Part shown: positions 31,260 through 43,131 of the stretch, piece by piece
Layout: each line of letters begins with the position of its first letter
How positions within the stretch are numbered: position 1 is the first letter of the stretch
DNA from: Asterias amurensis
Taxonomy: Eukaryota; Echinodermata; Asteroidea; Forcipulatida; Asteriidae
Length of the DNA: 64,000 nucleotides
NCBI RefSeq assembly: GCF_032118995.1
Contig: NC_092660.1
Span: forward strand, 18,958,501-19,022,500
Direction: 5' to 3'
Position numbers and translations under genes: made by a program
The notes under the pieces: generated by a model
Database searches by the model: none
The model's input: only the letters and a program-made list of their open reading frames with translations
Told to the model about the DNA's origin: nothing

Positions 31260-32378
31260 TTGAGGGAGTCTTTGGAGTATGCAGACCTTCTCTGAAGACG
31301 GTTGGAACTCAGCCCTAAACGACTCACAAGACTCCCCACTTTACTCGGACTCGGTCTCGAGGATTGAGGTCTCGAATACAAGACTTGTGTACGAGGCTAG
31401 GTCATTTGCTTGTCACAATTAACTTGTTTGCGTCATTTATTTCTCGGGATTCCCTTCTTGTTGTACATAGGCAACGCGGCGTTTACATGCTGACAAGTTA
31501 TGACTACAGCTGAACACTTTTCTGTACTGTTTTTGATGTGTTCGGGAACACCCGAGCAGTTATTGTTAGGTGTTCAGACTTCAGCCGAACACTTTGTTTT
31601 TGTTCGGGTTTTCTTGTTAGATGTTCGACCAGCAGCCGATGCGTGTTGGGCAATGGTGCCTTATTTTCCTGATCGAGAGATGGACGTTTAAGATACCACG
31701 TGGTTATATCAATCAGTCGTCATTAATTTATTCAAGCAAGCTGGTTCATATACATTCACACAATCTGATTAGAAAATGATAACTATTTAAAAATGCTTCA
31801 TTTATTCATATTTTAAGCAGGTTCATACATATTCATACATCTGATTACAAGAGAACAAACATTTAAAAATGCAAATTTAATCATATCAAGCAAGTTCATA
31901 CTAAATAATGATTTCCGATTACAAATTTTTTATGACTCAAAATCCTGCTGTTTTTTTCTATCCTGAAAACGATGTTAGCATAGAAGCAGGTTCATCTTAT
32001 TTCAAATGAATATTCACTTAAAATATATAACAGCGAGCAGGTTCTAATTGATGTAATCTGAGTACAAAGGATTTTTTTGTTTTGTTCTGAGTGTGTTTAC
32101 TTTTATGATCAAAAACCTAAAAACGTGACGTGAAATTAGATTAAATGGGCTGTGTCGTCTTGGTCAAAGCTGGTCTGTAACTGTACAGTTATCATGAACT
32201 CTCACCCAGTTACTGCACATAATCATAGTCTAATTCCAAATGAACATTCACAAAAAACATCTCAGCGAGCAGGTTCTTACACTGTTGATTTAGTCTGAGT
32301 ACAACGAAATATTCATTCTATTATTTTGACTTGTTTGCCGTTTCAAAACCTAAAATGGTTGATATGAGAATAGATTAA

Positions 32379-32572
32379 AGCGGATGTGTCATAATAATCA
32401 AAGCAGGTCTGTGGCTGTACATGGAACTATGAACTCTCAACCAGTTACTGCACATGCGCACTCACCCTACGTATCATATCTAAGGCGAGAGAGCGCATGC
32501 GCGTGTGCAGTAACTGGGTGAGAGTTCATAACTCCTTGTCCAGTCTGCTTCGGTCATGACGACACAGCCCCT
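32379..32572. mobile_element. MITE family C, 194-bp variant with inner hairpin
   Basis: TTAA at 32375-32378 and 32573-32576. The inner part is an inverted repeat (CAGTTACTGCACATGCGCA against its near complement). A truncated sibling starts at 32145. Confidence 0.7.
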
Positions 32573-33184
32573 TTAACGTGCACCAATCACGTTAGCGTTA
32601 CTGTAAAAACATCAATGTAAGTTAACAAAGCTTTGACAAATATAACTTCCTTTGATATTTTTTTCCTGAATATGTATTGATGCATTATTAAAAAAAAAAT
32701 CATTGAGTATATGTACACACCTTGTGCTTTTTGGCGACGTTAGTTTATGTTCTGTATATTTTAAGTTTGATGCGTTTACATAAACAAAAGTGAACATGTA
32801 CTTCAAAATAAATCTTCAAAAATCTGAACATAACATTGACAGATATTGCTTGGATATTTATTGTTTCTGAATAATTATAGATGCATTTGCTGACAATTCA
32901 CATCAATTGTTCATGCCTTTTTTAATCTTAACGAATAGTTTGTCTTTTGCGATTGGCGTTTATTCTGTATATTAAAATTGGATGCGTTTACATCAGCAAA
33001 GTGTACACGTTTGTCAAAATCTTAAAAACTTAAAACCCTCAGTAGAAAAAAGTTTTATTCGAGTGAAACAATCCCCCAAAATAGCAAATTTTCAAAACCA
33101 CAACGCTGATCGGAAATTACATTTAGAGAGATAGAGAAGGGAAAACTAGGAAAACGTTGGAGAACACCCATTGGCGATGATGTG

Positions 33185-33345
33185 GGCATGGGGATGGGTG
33201 TGGCAGTGGGTGTGGCAATGGATGTGACAAAGGTTGTGGTAGTGGGTGTGCCAAAGGGTGTAACAATGTGTGTGGCTGTATCATGGGTGTGGCGGGGGTG
33301 TGGCAGTGGGTGTGGCAATGGGTGTTGCAATTGGTAGCACGTATT
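33185..33345 (+). repeat. GTGGGTGTGGC minisatellite
   Basis: About 13 imperfect 12-bp units downstream of S gene 8, more diverged than the copies at 13680 and 53205. Confidence 0.8.
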
Positions 33346-33773
33346 AAAGGATGGATACATACACCTCCTTTTGGTATGGAGAATAAAAATGCTACAGTAA
33401 TTTGACCCTATTCTTAATAATTTGTGACGCTTTTGCAATAATTGTTTTATCCAAGAATCGTGTTTTATAAAGAACTTCAAATAAAACGTGTAACGCTGCC
33501 GTTTTTCTGTGGATATTGTTTTAAAGCAATATACAAATTGGATTAATATGAAAAGTATTTTTAAGTTGTGTTGAAGAAATTTTATGGCAAAATAATTGGT
33601 CAACGATATTTTTTATAGAGTCTCATGTATGTGGTACAAGATTAACCCAATTAAAAAATAATATATCTGCAATAGTTAAACAACCTCAATCACTCAATTG
33701 ATTCGAGTAATTTCGTCTGTCTAGAATCTTGCATCTTCTACACCATTATGTTGTGCAGGTATATCATGGATGT

Positions 33774-35111
33774 CTAATTGTTAATGTTCTGGTACTGCTT
33801 CTCAGCTGAACTCTGTGGCACTCTGACCGCTTCATAGCTGGTGTTGGTGCTGCCCTCTGGACGAGCGTAGTCATACTCTGGGCTGCCATTCTCTACTTCA
33901 ACTGGTTGGTAGTAGGTATGTTGTGCGGGAATTGTCTCTTCAGTCGTAGTGGGTTCCATGTAGACGCGATTATTGTCCTCCGTTGGCTGCAGCTCCATGT
34001 AGGGATCAGCTTGGGTGACTCGAGGTTCTTTCTCAGAGGTGAGTCTTTTTATCAGACGTTTCTGTCTGATATCACGAAGGATGAGAATGATAATGGAGAC
34101 CAAGAATATAGCAGCGAGGACTATAAACGCTACAATCCATGGAGTTGAAGATGGGACTGAAGCAGACGAACTTAGGCTAGACTCGGTTGTTTTCTGCTCT
34201 GGTGTTGTTGGTTTTGTCATGGTAGATGTCGCAGAGGACGTTGAAGTAACCTCGTTCTCTGTAGTTGGAGAAGGATTTCCAGTCGATGGTCTAGTTCCTG
34301 CTGTAGATGATGTTGACGTGGATGATGTTGTGGGTTCTGTCATGAGTATTGTCACGGTTTTCCTCACTGTAATTGGTCCGATTTGACATGTACGTTGCAT
34401 ACCAGCAAAATACATTGATGATATGAAGCATTCGAATGCAACACCATTGTCAGCATTATCCACTGTCAAATCTGATGTCATTACGACTGTATCGCTATCA
34501 TCGTTGATTACTGATATCCAGTTGCTGTATCTAGAAGTCTGTATAGTGGGATTGATCGTCATTGTGACTGTTCCGTGACTGCTCTCAGATGAACACCTCA
34601 TATTTAACTCTGTCCCAGCGTCTACTGTAATGGGTCCAACAGGAGAGCACATAGGGAAGGACGCACCGGGGAAGTATAACACTGAAAGTGTTACACTGGA
34701 TTCTGCTACGATGGTGCTGCCTCCGGTGGATATTGGATCATTGACTCTACACACATATTGACCAGTATCGGCCCTCTGCACATTGGTGATGGTAAAGTCT
34801 TCAACAACTGTTCGAGTATTCACTACCGATGTACCGAAGGTGAATCGCCCACTGTTGTTAAAAACAGTGATATCACCCCATCTCAGGGTCGTATGTGGGT
34901 CCTCAGTCCTCCACTCCACGATATGATCCGACTCGAGGTTTGTAGCGGTACACCTCATATCAACCTGCCCGCCCTCCTTACGATTGGCCTCTTGTGTTAA
35001 GATCTCTGCATACGCTGTATGTTGAGCAGTGACAACCATCAGGAATCCGCCTGCATCAAGTGAACACCAAACACACACCAGCAAAACATACATCGAGATC
35101 CTTCCCTCCAT
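33774..35111 (-). CDS. Gene 8: S-class Ig receptor, long stalk, 445 aa
   Basis: Single-exon member with a longer stalk (~257-320, with TMTKPTTPEQKTTESS) that is shared only with gene 9. Two Ig domains as usual; the F strand is ADTGQYVC and the preceding strand NTRTVVEDFTI. The helix ~322-345 is the AFIVLAAIFLVSIIILIL form. The tail has YMEL, YMEP, TYYQPV, YDYARP, TSYEAV and YQNI, so all class-S motifs are present. The start at 35111 opens MEGRIS. The 3' flank is that of gene 4 and the 5' flank that of gene 5, so the gene sits at a hybrid junction, as expected after unequal crossing-over. Confidence 0.92.
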   Translation of the reverse strand: MEGRISMYVLLVCVWCSLDAGGFLMVVTAQHTAYAEILTQEANRKEGGQVDMRCTATNLESDHIVEWRTEDPHTTLRWGDITVFNNSGRFTFGTSVVNTRTVVEDFTITNVQRADTGQYVCRVNDPISTGGSTIVAESSVTLSVLYFPGASFPMCSPVGPITVDAGTELNMRCSSESSHGTVTMTINPTIQTSRYSNWISVINDDSDTVVMTSDLTVDNADNGVAFECFISSMYFAGMQRTCQIGPITVRKTVTILMTEPTTSSTSTSSTAGTRPSTGNPSPTTENEVTSTSSATSTMTKPTTPEQKTTESSLSSSASVPSSTPWIVAFIVLAAIFLVSIIILILRDIRQKRLIKRLTSEKEPRVTQADPYMELQPTEDNNRVYMEPTTTEETIPAQHTYYQPVEVENGSPEYDYARPEGSTNTSYEAVRVPQSSAEKQYQNINN

Positions 35112-38100
35112 CGTACTGAATCTGAGTTTATTAAGTTGCTATTAAATCATTCCTGGAGAAGACGGGTAAGGGATGGAAATGCATGAAGTAGAATGATCCC
35201 ACGTTCACACACAGCTCAATGTAATAGTGATTTAATGTATGTATATTGTATGTATTAATTTTAACGATGAAGTCGACTTGGTTTGTACTTCCTCTTGCTA
35301 TAACTACGCGCCAATAAACTTCAACAATAACACAATTCATGAATTTCATTTTATCCAGACATGTTTGACAAAGAGAATTATAACGTCAAAGTTCAACTAG
35401 ATCTGGAACAGTTATTTGAGAACAACCATACCGCAACTTACCCGAATCATGAACACTGTACTATGTCACTACCACAAACCGACTGATTGCAACATTTGAA
35501 AGTTCCACCAAGGTCTAATTGTGGAAAGAAACAAACGAAGAGACAGAAACACAGTAAGACTATACTTTAGAAGAGTTTCATTGAAAAGGGATAAGAATAT
35601 AACGTCACTGTTTAATTTTCATGAAACTTGTACCTATATGCAGATTAAAACTAGGTAGGGTTCGACACCAGAAGGCAGAACTGTTTACATATTCTCTTTC
35701 ATTTCGGTCGTTGACAATGTGCGACTTGAAAGTTTTGCAACAATATGAATTTTGGTTTTATAACCTTATACACCAATTTATACTTAGTACTTTTCTGAGT
35801 TCTGTTATTTTTGTTTCTTACTTTTTGTAAATACTGAATTGACAGTGCTTACACACATCGGTGTATAAGTTTAAAACCAAAATTAATAACAACAATTAAA
35901 GAGATATTAAATATGGACAACATGGTAAAGTAAATTTAATTTCGATCATTGCTTCGCCATTGAGTCACTTCGACTGAGTTATGAGACTATTTCCTTATCG
36001 ATGTTTGCTGCTGGTGCCAAAGGCCACAATTCTGAAATTTCCTAGCAGTGTTATGGTATGGTACACATCGTTAAACAATGACATAGCGGCAGAGTGCGCC
36101 CTCTATCCGATATCAATGTTTATTGTGATAATTGTGCTCGGTTTGAACGACAGCTAAATTAATAACGCTCATAGTACATGGATGGAGTGGTAGGGTATAG
36201 CCACTAATATACTTCATTGAGCTTCCTTACAAACAAGGGCCGTACCTTTGTGTTGCAACCGTAGTTTAAAGCTTCCTTGAATTTGTACAAAAACATGTGA
36301 CGTCACTAAGGCAAGGTCCCACAATGACGAAGCTTAGTTGGGGAGAGACAAGAGAGCCTAGAGAATTCCGCACAATGTCAGAAGGGTGATACTAACATGG
36401 AGGATGGTGATGGGATTCTCATTTACGAAGTGATGAACATAATTATTATTTTACCATGACAGCTAACCTAATAAGGTGCGAATGTATTGGAGCTGATGCA
36501 TTACAGTCATTTCTAATTCTTAAAGCTTTGTATAAAATTCTCATCGATATTATTATAAACAGATCGCTTTCATTCTGAAAGCAACTAGACTCCCAATAAT
36601 AAGTTGATCCGGAACCAAATCCTCAGAGAACTATTCCCATTTAAAACTCTTTCGAAGTTTTTTTTATTTTCTTAAATTTGGATTGCCACAGGATTAATAT
36701 TAAACAATACAAGTGAACAAAATCCCTGACTCAAAAAGATAGTCCTTTGTCGACAGAATTACAATTTAGTCGACTGACGTAGTTTGTTGGTAACAATTTA
36801 TATTCTTGGCAAATCTGTGGGATTTATTATGTTTCACAAGGCAGCAGTCCTCTAGACATTTTTAATTCAAAACTCAACAGAGAAGTGGTTTTTTTTAAGC
36901 TTGAAATGCATTTTAATTATGAAGTCACACAGCATTATGTACAATTATTAATTTGCAATAGTGATGTAACAGCTAAATAAACATAAGTATCGTTGATGCT
37001 GAAAGGTTTAGTCAAATAGCATCTAAATGAAAAGTAACGGGTCAGAAGATAAATTTAAAACTTTATCTAGGGATTTTTTACATCGAGTTTGATTATAAAA
37101 AATATAGTGAGTTGTGAATGATCTGTGTTGTTGGATGGAGTTTGAACTGAGCCCAATTTGTTTTATTTCGCTGTGCAATGACACAAAACCTTTACATTTA
37201 TTTCTTGGCTTTTGAGATGTCGTTGTTGAATTCGCATAAAAAGGAACTTCGTTTTAATTAAAGTTGATATTTGAAACAAACATAAGATTTACAATTGATG
37301 TAAGAACGTACCATCACATGTTGTTATCCTTAAACGTGTTCGTATACCATCACCATAGGCTACTTGTATTTTTAACTGCAAGTATTAATAAATGGCTTAT
37401 TTACATAAATTATACACAATTTTGTTAACGGTGTAAACTTTAGTCCTCCAACACTTATTATTCATACTTCTTAGCCAGTGTGAGTTTTAACTGCTCCAGT
37501 AAAAAAAAATTGTATTCAGCCTAGAATGTATTTGTATTAAAAGATTGTTATCAAAACGCAGCTCTGACCAAAGTTAGAAACTGCAATGCATGGTCCGCGT
37601 GCTTGTCTAATACATGTACCGTCACTCGTACACAGTTACATTTAAAGAAGTTTTCTCGATTTGGTTGAGTGGTATAAAGTCTCTTGAAATCCACTGAGAA
37701 CAATGCAAATGGCTGTCCTTAAAAAATGGATGATCTAATTGACGTTATATTGTAGATATTTGGAGGTGTTGTTATCAAAGTATTCTGTGTATATGTATGA
37801 GTTTGAACTGAGCCCAATTTGTTTTATTCCGCTGGGCAATGACACAAAACCTTTACAATTTAATTATTGGCTTTTGAGATGTCGTTGTTGCGTCATTGAA
37901 TTCGCATAAAAAAAAGAACTTCGTTTTGGTTAACGTCGATATTTGAAACAAAAATAGTATTTACAATTGATGTGAGGACCTACCATCACATTTTGTTATC
38001 ATTAAACGTGTTCGTATACCATCACCATAGGCTACTTGTAGTTTGAACTGCTAAGTATTAATATTTACATATTATACACAATTTTGTTAACGGTGTAACC

Positions 38101-38691
38101 GTGTGAGGTTTAACTGCTCCAGTAGAAATATCGAATTCATCCTGAAATTTAATTGTATGAAAAGATTGTTATCAAAACGCAGCTCCAACCAAAGCTAGAA
38201 ACTGCAATGCATGGTCCGCGTTCTTGCCTAATACTAGTACCGTCGCTCGCAAGTTTTCTCGATTTGGTTGACTGGTATATGTCTCTTGAAATCCACTGAG
38301 AAATGACTGCCCTTAAAAATGGATGATGTAATTGATGTTTCTATTGTAAATTGGAGGTGTTGTGTTCAAAGTATTCTGTGTATAATCCGCACTCCATTAA
38401 GAGAGTGTCGCCTCGAATACTGCCACTATACCATTATAATGTATCCTGCACAAACTGGGGATTCAACGTTGACACCAAGTGTGTTGTCTTATGTAGATTC
38501 CCGAATAGAGAATCAAAGTAATCACAGTAGGAGGTTAACACCAATGAAAATGTTTTCGCAGGAATTAGTGTTATTTAAACACCACATTGTGTATACTTAT
38601 ATTCATTTTGTTTGTATCTTAATGTGACAACACCCATGGTGTAAATTTTAACAACCAGTTTTTGCAATGATTGTATATGGTTCTCATGTGT
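35112..38691. other. Gene 8-gene 9 spacer
   Basis: Matches the gene 1-2 and 5-6 spacers but contains an internal tandem duplication, about 37137-37797 repeated from about 37798. It includes the hairpin at 35751-35883 and TGACGTCA near 36298. No gene. Confidence 0.6.
37137..38400. repeat. Tandem duplication, ~661-bp offset
   Basis: TTTGAACTGAGCCCAATTTG at 37141 recurs at 37803, and the similarity continues through TGTCGTTGTTG and the AAGATTGTTATC region. The second copy is closer to the gene 1-2 spacer, so the pair probably came from unequal exchange rather than a simple local copy. Confidence 0.6.
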
Positions 38692-40029
38692 CTAATTGTC
38701 GATGTTCTGGTACTGCTTCTCAGCTGAACTCTGTGGCACTCTGACCGCTTCATAGCTGGTGTTGGTGCTGCCCTCTGGACGAGCGTAGTCGTACTCTGGG
38801 CTGCCATTCTCTACTTCAACTGGTTGGTAGTAGGTATGTTGTGCGGGAATTGTCTCTTCAGTCGTAGTGGGTTCCATGTAGACGCGATTCTTGTCCTCCG
38901 TTGGCTGCAGCTCCATGTAGGGATCAGGTTGGGTGACTCGAGGTTCTTTCTCAGAGGTGAGTCTTTTTATCAGACGTTTCTGTCTGATATCACGAAGGAT
39001 GAGAATGATGATGGAGACCAAGAATATAGCAGCGAGGACTATGAACGCTACAATCCATGGAGTTGAAGATGGGGCTGAAGCAGACGAACTTAGGCTAGAC
39101 TCGGTTGTTTTCTGCTCTGGTGTTGTTGGTTTTGTCATGGTAGATGTCGCAGAGGACGTTGAAGTAACCTCGTTCTCTGTAGTTGGAGAAGGATTTCCAG
39201 TCGATGGTCTAGTTCCTGCTGTAGATGATGTTGACGTGGATGATGTTGTGGGTTCTGTCATGAGTAATGTCACGGTGTTCCTCACTGTAAATGGTCCGAT
39301 TTGACATGTACCTTGCATACCATCGAAATACATTGATGATATGACGCAGTCGAATGCAACACCATTATCAGCATCATCCACTGTCAAATCTAATGTCCTT
39401 ATGACTGTATCGCTATCATCGTTGATTACTGATATCCAGTTGGTGTATCTAGAAGTCTCTATAGTGGGATTGATCGTCATTGTGACTGTTCCGTGACTTC
39501 TGAATGAAAAACAACTCATATCTAACTCTGTCCCTGCGTCTACTGTAATGGGTCCAGCAGGAGAGCATATAGGGAAGGACGCACTGGGGAAGTATAACAC
39601 TGAAAGTGTTACACTAGATCTGGCTACGATGGTGTTGCTTCCGGTGGCTACTGGGTCGTTGACAATACACACATATTCATCAGTATCGGCCCTCTGCACA
39701 TTGATGATGGTAAAGTCTTGGAGAACGTCTTGAGACGAAGCCATGGCTACAAATGTAAGGAAGTTGAATCGTCCATTGTTATTATTAACAGTGGTTCGAC
39801 CCCATCTCAGGGTCGTGTATGGGTCCTCAGTCACCCACGCCACGATGTGATCCGACTCGAGGTTTGTAGCGGTACACCTCATATCAACCTGCCAGCCCTC
39901 CTTACGATCAGCCTCTGGTGTTAAGATCACCGCAGACACTGTTGGTTGAGCAGTGACAACCATCAGGAATCCGCCTGCATCAAATACACCAAACACACAC
40001 CAGCAAAACATACATCGAGATCCTTCCAT
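38692..40029 (-). CDS. Gene 9: S-class Ig receptor with rescued frame, 445 aa
   Basis: The open frame runs from the second ATG at 40029, not the family start at 40033. A net two-base loss in the signal-peptide region (CATCAAATACACC where others have CATCAAGTGAACACC) puts the first ATG out of frame, and the overlapping ATGGATGG supplies a new in-frame start. The new leader, MEGSRCMFCWCVFGVF, is still hydrophobic but cysteine-rich; whether it directs secretion is uncertain. The rest is a full S receptor: V domain with an altered DE region (TFVAMASSQDVLQDF), second domain with the SCFSFRSHG patch of L gene 7, the long stalk of gene 8, helix, and YMEL, YMEP, TYYQPV, YDYARP, TSYEAV and YQNI. It could be functional or an early pseudogene. 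Confidence 0.8.
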   Translation of the reverse strand: MEGSRCMFCWCVFGVFDAGGFLMVVTAQPTVSAVILTPEADRKEGWQVDMRCTATNLESDHIVAWVTEDPYTTLRWGRTTVNNNNGRFNFLTFVAMASSQDVLQDFTIINVQRADTDEYVCIVNDPVATGSNTIVARSSVTLSVLYFPSASFPICSPAGPITVDAGTELDMSCFSFRSHGTVTMTINPTIETSRYTNWISVINDDSDTVIRTLDLTVDDADNGVAFDCVISSMYFDGMQGTCQIGPFTVRNTVTLLMTEPTTSSTSTSSTAGTRPSTGNPSPTTENEVTSTSSATSTMTKPTTPEQKTTESSLSSSASAPSSTPWIVAFIVLAAIFLVSIIILILRDIRQKRLIKRLTSEKEPRVTQPDPYMELQPTEDKNRVYMEPTTTEETIPAQHTYYQPVEVENGSPEYDYARPEGSTNTSYEAVRVPQSSAEKQYQNIDN

Positions 40030-40033
40030 CCAT

Positions 40034-41826
40034 CGTATTGAATCTGAGTGTATTAAGTTGCTATTAAATTATTCCTGGAGGAGACGGGTAAAGGATGGAA
40101 ATGCATGAAGTAGAATGATCCCACGTTCACACACAGCTCAATGTAATAGTGATTTAATGTACGTTTAACGATACATGGTTGTACTTCCTTATACTGAGCA
40201 CGGCACGCCAATGAACCTCAACAATAACACAATTCTGGGTTTTCATATTTACGGCAACAGGTTTAACAATAAGGGTCACAATGTCGCAGTTCAACTGATT
40301 CTGGAACATGCCCAAAACCAACAAATTAAATCACGTTGACCTCAACATAATTTCATCGTCACCTTATTAATAAAATGGTTTGAAACAGAATAATCAAGAC
40401 AAACTATAGTTTAACAATTGTTGCCATTTTAAAACGTTCGATTTTACAGTCTTTCAGTCGCTTGGATATGTGAGAATCGGTTTGTCAAAGAACTTATTTA
40501 AATTTTTACTGAGCGCTCTCAAAGAGTGTGATCCATGTTTGGACGAGGATCGTGACGTCATAGATTTCCCAGGTCAGCACAAATACCCACCAACGGTGCC
40601 AATAGGGTCCTAAATCGTGTTTAATATTTGTCTTCTTTTTAAAGACACTGGGCCCTTTTGGTCATTGTCAAAGACTAGTCTTCTCACGTGTATCTCAACA
40701 TGCACAAATTAACAAACCTTCGAAAAAATTCGAACTCAATTGGTTGTCGAAGTTGCGAGATAATAATAAAACACAAAACACCCTTGTCACACGAAGTTGT
40801 GTGCTTTCAGATGCTTGATTTCGGTGACTCAAAATCTAATTCTGAGGTCTCGATATCAAATTCAAATATTTAGTGGAAAATTACTTCTTTCTCGAAAGGT
40901 ACGTTACTTAGAGGGAGCCGTTTCTCGCAATGTTGTATACTATCAACAGCTCTCCAATGCTTGTTACCAAGTAAGTTTTTATGCTAACATTTATTTTGAG
41001 TAATTACCAATAGTGCCCAGTGCTTTTAATACAGAAACATATTTTAGTAAACATTCTTGAGAGCAGTAAGTGTACTCAAAACGAACACAATGATCACACA
41101 TACCGATTGTGTAACCACTGTATACTCAACTTTTTTCCGAGTTCTGTGAACAAAATCACAGGCAAAAATACTCGGGTGGGATTGGCACCCACGACCTTTA
41201 AAATGACCGAGATTGCCCGGTAGCTAGAGGCAGTTCGAATCATATGTGTATAGCAGCGGGCACTCCATCGAGTTAAGATGTTAAATTTGCATCGGGCATA
41301 AAGAAAGTTAATTTTGGTGTCACCCATACACACCGAGAAATTATTATTATCCTTTTCGAATAAATTCCTCTGTCGTATAATATGTGTTTGTGTCTCTTCA
41401 GTTGTTTTTTCCGCCATTAGATTTTGTTTGGAACTTTAAGAAGTTGCAATCAGTCGGTTTGTGGTCGTGCCAAGGGTCTACAGTATTTCAATGTCATGAT
41501 ATGGGTGAGTTGCGGTATGGTTGTTAATAAATACTAACTGCAGTTCTAGATTCAGTTAAACTTTGACGTTATAATCCTCTTTGTCAAACATGTCTGGGTA
41601 AAAAGAAATTCATGAATTGTGTTATTGTTGAAGTTTAATGGCGCGTAGTTATATCAGGAGGAAGTACAAACCAAGTCGACTTCATCGTTAACTACATGTA
41701 CATTAGATCACTATTACATTGAGCTGTATGTGAATGTGGGATCGTTCTACTTCATGCATTTCTATCCTTTATCCGTCTTCTCCAGAAATGATTTAAAAGC
41801 AACTTAATAAACTCAGATTCAATACG
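40034..41826. other. Divergent spacer, genes 9 and 10
   Basis: Has the CRE module (TGACGTCA at 40553), MITE B (40643-41025), a decayed tRNA-like segment (41173-41216) and a proximal flank of the kind that elsewhere precedes L genes, although gene 10 is class S. Confidence 0.6.
40643..41025. mobile_element. MITE family B, 383 bp
   Basis: TTAA at 40639-40642 and 41026-41029; very similar to the copy at 24390-24772. Confidence 0.8.
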
Positions 41827-43131
41827 ATGGATGGAAGGATCTTGATGTATGTTTTGCTAGTGTGTGTTTGGTGTTCACTTGATGCAGGCGGATTCCTGAT
41901 GGTTGTCACTGCTCAAACAACAGCGCATGCGGAGATCTTAACACCAGAGGCTGATCGTAAGGAGGGCGGGCAGGTTGATATGAGGTGTACCGCTACAAAC
42001 CTCAAACCGAATCACATCGTGGAGTGGAGGACTGAGGACCCAATACAGACCCTAAGATGGGGTAATTCCACTGTTTTTAACAACAATGGACAATTCATCT
42101 TCGATACATCGGGTGTGAATACTCAAACAGTTGTTCAAGACTTTACCATCACCAATGTGCAGAGGGCCGATACTGATGAATATGTGTGTAGAGTCAATGA
42201 CCCACTATTGATCGGAGGCAACACCATCGTAGCCACATCCAGTGTAACACTTTCAGTGTTATACTTCCCCAGTGCGTCCTTCCCTATGTGCTCTCCTGCT
42301 GGACCCATTACAGTACACGCTGGGACAGAGTTAGATATGAGGTGTTCATCTGAGAGCAGTCACGGAACAGTCACAATGACGATCAATCACACTATACAGA
42401 CTTCTAGATACACCAACTGGGCATCAGTTATCAACGATGATAGCGATACAGTCTTGAGGACATTAGATTTGACAGTGGATGATGCTGATAATGGTGTTGC
42501 ATTCGACTGCTTCATATCATCCATGTATTTCGCCGGTATGGCACGTACATGTCACATCGGACCAATTACAGTGAGGAACACCTTGACCATACCCTTGACA
42601 GAACCCACAACATCATCTACGTCAACATCATCTACAGCAGGATCAACGAGACCATCGACTGGAAATCCTACTCCATCTACAGGGAACGAGGTTACTTCAA
42701 CCTCCACAACTGTGTCTAGCCCAAGCTCGTCTGATGCAGCCCCATCTTCAACTCCATGGATTGTAGCTTTCATAGTTGTCTTAGTCCTCGCTGTTACATT
42801 CTTCGTGACCAACATTATTCTCATCCTTCGTGACGTCAAACAGAAACGTCTGATAAAAAGACTTAGATCTGAGAAAGAACCCCGAGACACCCAACCCGAT
42901 CCCTACATGGAGCTGCAGCCAACGGAGGACAAGAATCGCGTCTACACGGAACCCACCACGACTGAAGAGACAATTCCAACACAACATACCTACTACCAAC
43001 CAGTTGAAGTAGAGAATGGCAGCCCAGAGTATGACTACGCTCGTCCAGAGGGTAGCACCAACACCAGCTATAAAGCGGTCAGAGTGCCACAGAGTTCAGC
43101 TGAGAAGCAGTATCAGAACATTAACAATTAG
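41827..43131 (+). CDS. Gene 10: S-class Ig receptor on plus strand, 434 aa
   Basis: The only class S gene on the plus strand. Signal peptide ~1-30, V domain Cys54/Trp67/Cys121 with FG loop NDPLLIGGNTI, second domain Cys173/Cys228 plus Cys155/Cys242, stalk ~256-309, helix 311-335. Tail Tyr360 (YMEL), 373 (YTEP), 390 (TYYQPV), 402/404 (YDYARP), 415 (TSYKAV) and 429 (YQNI). An N-glycosylation site, NHT, is created in the second domain (about residue 187). The upstream flank is of the L-gene kind and the downstream flank, to about 43928, is an inverted copy of the gene 4-5 spacer, which indicates an inversion. A possible AATAAA lies at 43456. Confidence 0.92.
   Translation: MDGRILMYVLLVCVWCSLDAGGFLMVVTAQTTAHAEILTPEADRKEGGQVDMRCTATNLKPNHIVEWRTEDPIQTLRWGNSTVFNNNGQFIFDTSGVNTQTVVQDFTITNVQRADTDEYVCRVNDPLLIGGNTIVATSSVTLSVLYFPSASFPMCSPAGPITVHAGTELDMRCSSESSHGTVTMTINHTIQTSRYTNWASVINDDSDTVLRTLDLTVDDADNGVAFDCFISSMYFAGMARTCHIGPITVRNTLTIPLTEPTTSSTSTSSTAGSTRPSTGNPTPSTGNEVTSTSTTVSSPSSSDAAPSSTPWIVAFIVVLVLAVTFFVTNIILILRDVKQKRLIKRLRSEKEPRDTQPDPYMELQPTEDKNRVYTEPTTTEETIPTQHTYYQPVEVENGSPEYDYARPEGSTNTSYKAVRVPQSSAEKQYQNINN

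Larger units (their letters stand above)
27586..33773. repeat. Tail-to-tail spacer 2: palindrome with LINE and MITE insertions
   Basis: The same inverted architecture as spacer 1, enlarged by MITE D (27644-27893), MITE F (28309-28672) and a LINE (29803-30905). The left-arm minisatellite is absent; the right-arm one is at 33185-33345. No receptor gene is seen. Confidence 0.65.

Noticed and set aside
31500-31640. Repeated GTGTTCGGGAACAC-like palindromes resembling hormone-receptor sites
   Set aside because: Spacing is two bases rather than the usual three and the run belongs to the duplicated palindromic spacer; too weak to call.
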